Origin: Chiridota heheva
Taxonomy: Eukaryota > Echinodermata > Holothuroidea > Apodida > Chiridotidae
Assembly: GCA_020152595.1 (NCBI GenBank)
Contig: JAIGNY010003313.1
Location: 1,352,001 to 1,416,000, forward strand
DNA: 64,000 nucleotides
Direction of reading: 5' to 3'
Both the position numbers and the translations under genes were made by a program. Positions 62,001-64,000 of this stretch are shown in pieces (position 1 is the stretch's first letter; each line of letters opens with the position of its first letter). The notes below the pieces were generated by a model. It was given only the letters and a program-made list of their open reading frames with translations. It was not told where the DNA came from and ran no database searches.

Positions 62001-63099
62001 TACAAACAATATATATAGCATGTAAATGCAATTGCAAGGTACTATGGACCTGCAGCGATTTCTATATATTGGTTGCAAGAATATTGAAATCAGAGAGAAG
62101 ATCAATTTTAGAATTTTGCAAAAAAGCACTTATAGTTTTCAGTTAGGAGGTAATCAAAGTTTGATTATTTTTTGATTCAGCATGTGAAAATGTAATTCTT
62201 GATATTTGTTTCCTAAATCTTAGTCACTAAAAATCATGGGATAGTCTATACCCGCTAAAATTTCAAAGAAATACGATAGACATTACAAAAAGGAATAACA
62301 GAAAAAAATACCAAGGTATAAGTTATGCAAATTGCTGCCTGATATTCAAAACACTGTAAAACGGTCAATATTGAATAGATTTTCAACAATTTCTTTGCTA
62401 GTATGATGGTTTTTAATAGATTTTAAAACAGTTTAGCTGCTGTTGCCTCCTAAGTCCATATACACCTTTAAAACTAGTACAATTCATTCAGATCTAATGT
62501 CAGAGTTCATTTTGACTTAGTAATTGTTGGATTGCTTACCTGACCAACAACTATTCATTCAGATCCAATGTCAGAGTTCATTTTGACTTAGTAATTGTTG
62601 GATTGCTTACCTGACCAACAACTATTCATTAAGTTCCAATGTCAGACTTCATTTTGACTTAGTAATTGTTGGATTGCTTACCTGACCAACAACTATTCAT
62701 TAAGTTCCAATGTCAGAGTTCATTTTGACTTAGTAATTGTTAGATTGCTTACCTGACCAACAAGTATTCATTTAGTTCCAATGTCAGAATTCATTTTGAC
62801 TTAGTAATTGTTGGATTGCTTACCTGACCAAAACTATTCATTTAGTTCCAATGTCAGAGTTCATTTTAACTTAGTAATTGTTGGATTGCTTACCTGACCA
62901 ACAACTATTCATTCAGATCCAATGTCAGAATTCATTTTGACTTAGTAATTGTTGGATTGCTTACCTGACCAAGAACAGGGCCAAGAGGAGGCCCTGGGGA
63001 AGCTCTTCCAGCCTTTATGTATGTTTTGATTATGTTACTCCGTGGCAAATCTTTAACAGCCTTGGATGTTCCTCTTGCAGCCTTTACAACTTTAGACAT
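43771..63099 (-). CDS. MRPL11: Mitochondrial ribosomal protein L11 (uL11m), complete four-exon gene
   Basis: The protein is a component of the mitochondrial large ribosomal subunit, in the stalk-base region that contacts rRNA and translation factors. Coding exons on the minus strand are 63099-62965, 60995-60900, 50415-50322 and 44036-43771. They total 591 nt (196 residues plus stop), close to the roughly 190 residues of animal uL11m. Intron phases are 0, 0 and 1 and every junction is GT-AG. Family hallmarks occur in order: [11 protein letters not shown] (residues about 35-45), [10 protein letters not shown] (52-61), GVPLPTKI (68-75), PDRTYDI (78-84), [17 protein letters not shown] (92-108), [10 protein letters not shown] (119-128) and [13 protein letters not shown] (146-158). 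Introns are 1,969, 10,484 and 6,285 bp and hold most of the repeats in this half of the window. No stop or frameshift interrupts the reading frame, so the gene looks functional. Confidence 0.96.
44037..45289. other. MRPL11 intron 3, distal part: no further feature seen
   Basis: This is unique-looking AT-rich intron. Near 44,100-44,330 is a segment of the common invertebrate repeat type (gggccgtaattct..., runs of C and G). No conserved coding segment was recognised on either strand. Confidence 0.5.
45290..45612. repeat. Degenerate C-rich tandem repeat (about 28-30 bp)
   Basis: Recurring ccacatgccaatccaccctg-like units, strongly diverged, lie in MRPL11 intron 3. Short open frames here are repeat translation, not genes. 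Confidence 0.7.
45885..46315. repeat. Two diverged direct copies of a roughly 150-bp repeat
   Basis: ctcaccattaagtgtaaaca through atgcacacacaa (about 45,890-46,030) recurs at about 46,171-46,310 with shared blocks ttcacatata, actttaatt, caaatattttcatt and ctaatt. The copies are about 280 bp apart. This is non-coding intronic sequence. Confidence 0.7.
46453..47946. mobile_element. 1.49-kb unit with 20-bp perfect inverted ends, each followed by a tRNA-like pol III promoter
   Basis: The left end 46453-46472 (gatcatattccacactatat) is the exact reverse complement of 47927-47946. Inside each end, facing inward, lies a tRNA-like A box (TGGCCCAGT-GG, at 46,509-46,519 and 47,899-47,888) and a B box (TTCGAATC type, at 46,566-46,578 and 47,856-47,844). 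The right copy is the more tRNA-like, with a TTGT/ACAA anticodon stem. No clear target duplication is seen. It could be a composite of two SINEs inserted head to head or a foldback element. It lies in MRPL11 intron 3. Confidence 0.65.
49020..50276. repeat. 38-bp minisatellite, about 33 copies (MRPL11 intron 3)
   Basis: The unit is tagcataagttgctgctacacgtccatatacagcaatt with few substitutions. A distinctive run of variants (tagtacaagttgctgttacacg, then acaggtcc, then acatgtcc, then agttactgc) starting near 49,081 reappears near 49,843. The spacing is about 762 bp (20 units plus 2 bp), so a block was duplicated. The array ends about 45 nt from the exon 3 donor. Confidence 0.95.
50322..50415 (-). 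CDS. MRPL11: MRPL11 coding exon 3
   Basis: This 94-nt exon (phase 0 in, phase 1 out) encodes [19 protein letters not shown] and [12 protein letters not shown], the L11 signature with P.S.FLK..AG..KG. The acceptor is TTGTATTGCAG|CCTGA and the donor is CTCCAG|GTAACA. A 38-bp minisatellite begins about 45 nt inside the downstream intron. Confidence 0.95.
50760..51260. repeat. Two to three diverged direct copies of a roughly 300-bp repeat
   Basis: The block accaccaaa..caatagggcacatc..cagacca.gggctat at 50,810-50,910 recurs at 51,108-51,210. The flanking ..gcatattaat.. segments recur at about 50,945, 51,090 and 51,247. It is intronic in MRPL11. Confidence 0.65.
51893..53401 (-). mobile_element. 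Degraded L2/CR1-like non-LTR retrotransposon, 3' half (RT domain to tail)
   Basis: Minus-strand fragments in order match an L2/CR1-type reverse transcriptase: LANQ/QLLPYL and [13 protein letters not shown] (about 53,300-53,200), the catalytic [11 protein letters not shown] block (LDLSAAFDT type), then [21 protein letters not shown] in place of YADDTQ (about 52,850), [12 protein letters not shown] (about 52,450) and a C-terminal [16 protein letters not shown] block (about 52,100). Frames shift several times. Residues between KK and the KTIEKAV block, where the NYRP motif normally sits, are missing. The 3' end is an ATT-rich tail near 51,893-51,925. It is inserted in MRPL11 intron 2, same strand as the gene. 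Inactive. Confidence 0.85.
53455..59413. repeat. About 6-kb minisatellite, 35-38-bp unit, with higher-order structure (MRPL11 intron 2)
   Basis: There are about 160 units of the type gtgtaatagctggtctt...ctgtcttaaagagtctcg, in 35-bp forms (ending ctactg or cttttg) and 38-bp forms (cttctactg). Variant units (cagtgtaat, cggtgttat, ccgtgtaac, tttaagag, ttttggtg) recur in fixed order. A block starting near 54,600 repeats near 56,762 with a spacing of about 2.16 kb, which indicates duplication of multi-unit blocks. The array is bounded on the left by a 5'-truncated L2-like element and on the right by the A-rich tail of an I/Nimb-like element. No coding potential. Confidence 0.95.
59414..60335 (-). 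mobile_element. I/Nimb-like non-LTR retrotransposon, 5'-truncated copy with RNase H domain
   Basis: A long minus-strand frame (60,319 to about 59,702) reads as a retrotransposon RNase [48 protein letters not shown] and [11 protein letters not shown]-terminal region follows with [12 protein letters not shown] and [16 protein letters not shown]. The catalytic Asp of SDSK and the D of DRVDAAAK are present. A frame change near 59,800 disrupts the zinc-knuckle-like end. The element ends with CCGTTAAGCCCTCATC and a (CAAA)n tail (59,414-59,434), directly abutting the minisatellite. It lies in MRPL11 intron 2, same strand as the gene. RT and endonuclease are absent. Confidence 0.88.
60535..60785 (-). 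mobile_element. tRNA-derived SINE (MRPL11 intron 2)
   Basis: On the minus strand a tRNA-like head has an A box TGGCTCAGTGGTTAAG (60,782-60,767) and a B box GGAGTTTGAATCC (60,740-60,728). A body follows with CTTTGAGCAATACAC and a CAGTCCA/CCAGGGG-type end that resembles common deuterostome SINE consensus. A non-canonical anticodon arm argues against a functional tRNA gene. Confidence 0.7.
60900..60995 (-). CDS. MRPL11: MRPL11 coding exon 2
   Basis: This 96-nt, phase 0-0 exon encodes 32 residues and contains [11 protein letters not shown] and [11 protein letters not shown]. It is the strongly conserved part of the L11 N-terminal domain. The acceptor is a long T-run ending TTTTCACAG|AAAGG. The donor is ATAAAA|GTGAGT, with weak exon-side bases but a standard intron side. 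Confidence 0.95.
61001..62471. other. MRPL11 intron 1, remaining part: nothing recognised
   Basis: This is AT-rich intronic sequence between exon 2 and the 71-bp array. Only short open frames occur, without recognisable motifs. Confidence 0.5.
62472..62968. repeat. 71-bp tandem array (about 6.8 copies) in MRPL11 intron 1, containing the exon 1 splice donor
   Basis: The unit is 71 bp (one copy 70 bp). The segment taattgttggattgcttacc recurs at 62521, 62592, 62663, 62734, 62805, 62875 and 62946. The last occurrence is the authentic exon 1/intron 1 junction, so the final 8-9 exon bases plus the donor (sense TTGGTCAG|GTAAGCAATCC) are part of the unit. Six intact copies of the donor therefore lie just downstream of the real one. 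Confidence 0.95.
62965..63099 (-). CDS. MRPL11: MRPL11 coding exon 1
   Basis: This exon encodes 45 residues, [10 protein letters not shown]... to ...PLGPVLGQ, ending exactly on a codon (phase 0). The start matches the usual animal MRPL11 N-terminus (MSK..RAARG). The donor reads CAG|GTAAGC. About 34 nt upstream of the ATG the sense strand reads TTTTATTGCAG|CACTC, a good splice acceptor, so a non-coding 5' exon may lie further upstream. The donor and flanking intron are repeated in the adjacent 71-bp array. Confidence 0.95.
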
Positions 63100-64000
63100 T
63101 GCACCAGATTCTGTTCACATTTAAGTTAAGAGTGCTGCAATAAAATGCAAGGGAGAATTGACTGACAGCAAATGATACAGAGACAGACATGTGTTTAAAC
63201 AATTTCAAAATTGCTTATCAAGGCATTAACCTTTATGCTAACCTTCCATAACCTTTGTGCAGCCACAGATCAGTAAACGACAGCAATCACACAATGTCAG
63301 CATACATTAACGGGGTAAAGTGAAAGAAATTACAGCCAAATGATTGTAAATGGTTCCATAACTTAACTACCATGCTACTAGCTAAGCAGCATACTTATGC
63401 AATCCAACGGTAAACTTTTAATATAGGTTCCTTAAAATGATCAAGATTTCCTTCACAAAAAGGTTCAAAAATTTATTTGCTGCTCAAAATATCATGTCCT
63501 AAAAGCATCACGAAATATCATTCTTTTGAAAGATTGTCCAAAAGGTTTCTCTGTTCACTACTACTTGCTTGTCCCCAGCATTCAACATGACAAACTGAGT
63601 ATTAGTGTACATTGGCACACTCATTTGATGTGGCTATACACAAGAGAAAACAAAAACTTATCACGGGTGTTCACGCACTGCACATTTCAGTTTGTGCTCA
63701 CGATCATAATAGAAGTAAACAGGTGTACGCTATTTTTGGTATGATGCAGATCATTTTTTTAAACTTTTTTTTTGACGATTGAAAACCTTGTCTTCTGAAT
63801 TACCAAACATAATATTTCTTCAATGGATTACTGAAGAAGAAATCAAAGTATGCATGGTTGAATTTGAAAATGAAAGTAAGAACATTCTCAAATTAAGTTA
63901 TGCTCAATTTCTACCGCAACTTTTTTTTTTTTTGACACGTGTTGTAGCACATTAACTTTTGCTTCAGCGTAAGCTTACTTCAGTTTATTGTTTGACTTTT
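63100..64000. other. Region upstream of MRPL11 start: possible 5' UTR exon boundary, no other feature
   Basis: The sense strand has a splice-acceptor-like TTTTATTGCAG at 63,133-63,143. This suggests the 5' UTR is split and the promoter lies further right, possibly outside the window. No core promoter motif is convincing. Confidence 0.35.

Overview
The window is nuclear DNA from an animal, most likely a marine invertebrate. It is AT-rich, has spliced genes with GT-AG introns and polypyrimidine tracts, and carries non-LTR retrotransposon debris (L2/CR1-like and I/Nimb-like), tRNA-derived SINEs, MITEs and a very heavy load of minisatellites. The species cannot be read from the sequence. The retroelement types and a multi-copy Cys-rich (CXC-type) protein family are ones I associate with deuterostome, cnidarian or mollusc genomes.

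One complete gene is clear. MRPL11 (mitochondrial large-subunit ribosomal protein uL11m) lies on the minus strand from 63,099 down to 43,771. It has four coding exons that join in frame to 196 residues, with a poly(A) signal near 43,531. Its 591 coding bases span 19.3 kb because the introns are full of tandem repeats and retroelements: a 71-bp array that repeats the exon 1 splice donor, a roughly 6-kb array of a 35-38-bp unit, a 38-bp array next to exon 3, an L2-like and an I/Nimb-like LINE, and several tRNA-like sequences. One further likely host exon is the first coding exon of an arrestin-domain protein on the minus strand (23,624-23,747). Its downstream exons were not found.

Layout. 0.9-7.5 kb: minisatellites, (TA)n tracts and duplicated GC-hairpin repeats. 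7.7-8.2 kb: L2-like RT remnant. 8.2-12 kb: mostly unassigned, with a foldback repeat and a tRNA-Val-like SINE head. 12.1-12.8 kb: 23-bp minisatellite. 14.4-21.2 kb: a 6.8-kb unit with 220-250-bp terminal inverted repeats and a 6-bp target duplication, holding a second nested inverted repeat. 23.6 kb: arrestin-like exon. 24-30 kb: mostly empty, with a TTAA MITE. 30.6-32.1 kb: LINE endonuclease/RT remnant. 32.1-37.4 kb: two oppositely oriented, broken halves of a CXC-family gene, each bordered by the same repeat. 37.4-39.8 kb: foldback repeats. 40.55-43.08 kb: about 79 copies of a 32-bp minisatellite. 43.5-63.1 kb: MRPL11.

The most interesting items are the array that copies a 5' splice site inside MRPL11, the 6.8-kb TIR element with no recognised transposase, and the evidence that the multi-copy CXC-type gene family travels with terminal-inverted-repeat DNA. 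Family assignments rest on recognising motifs by eye. No database search was run.
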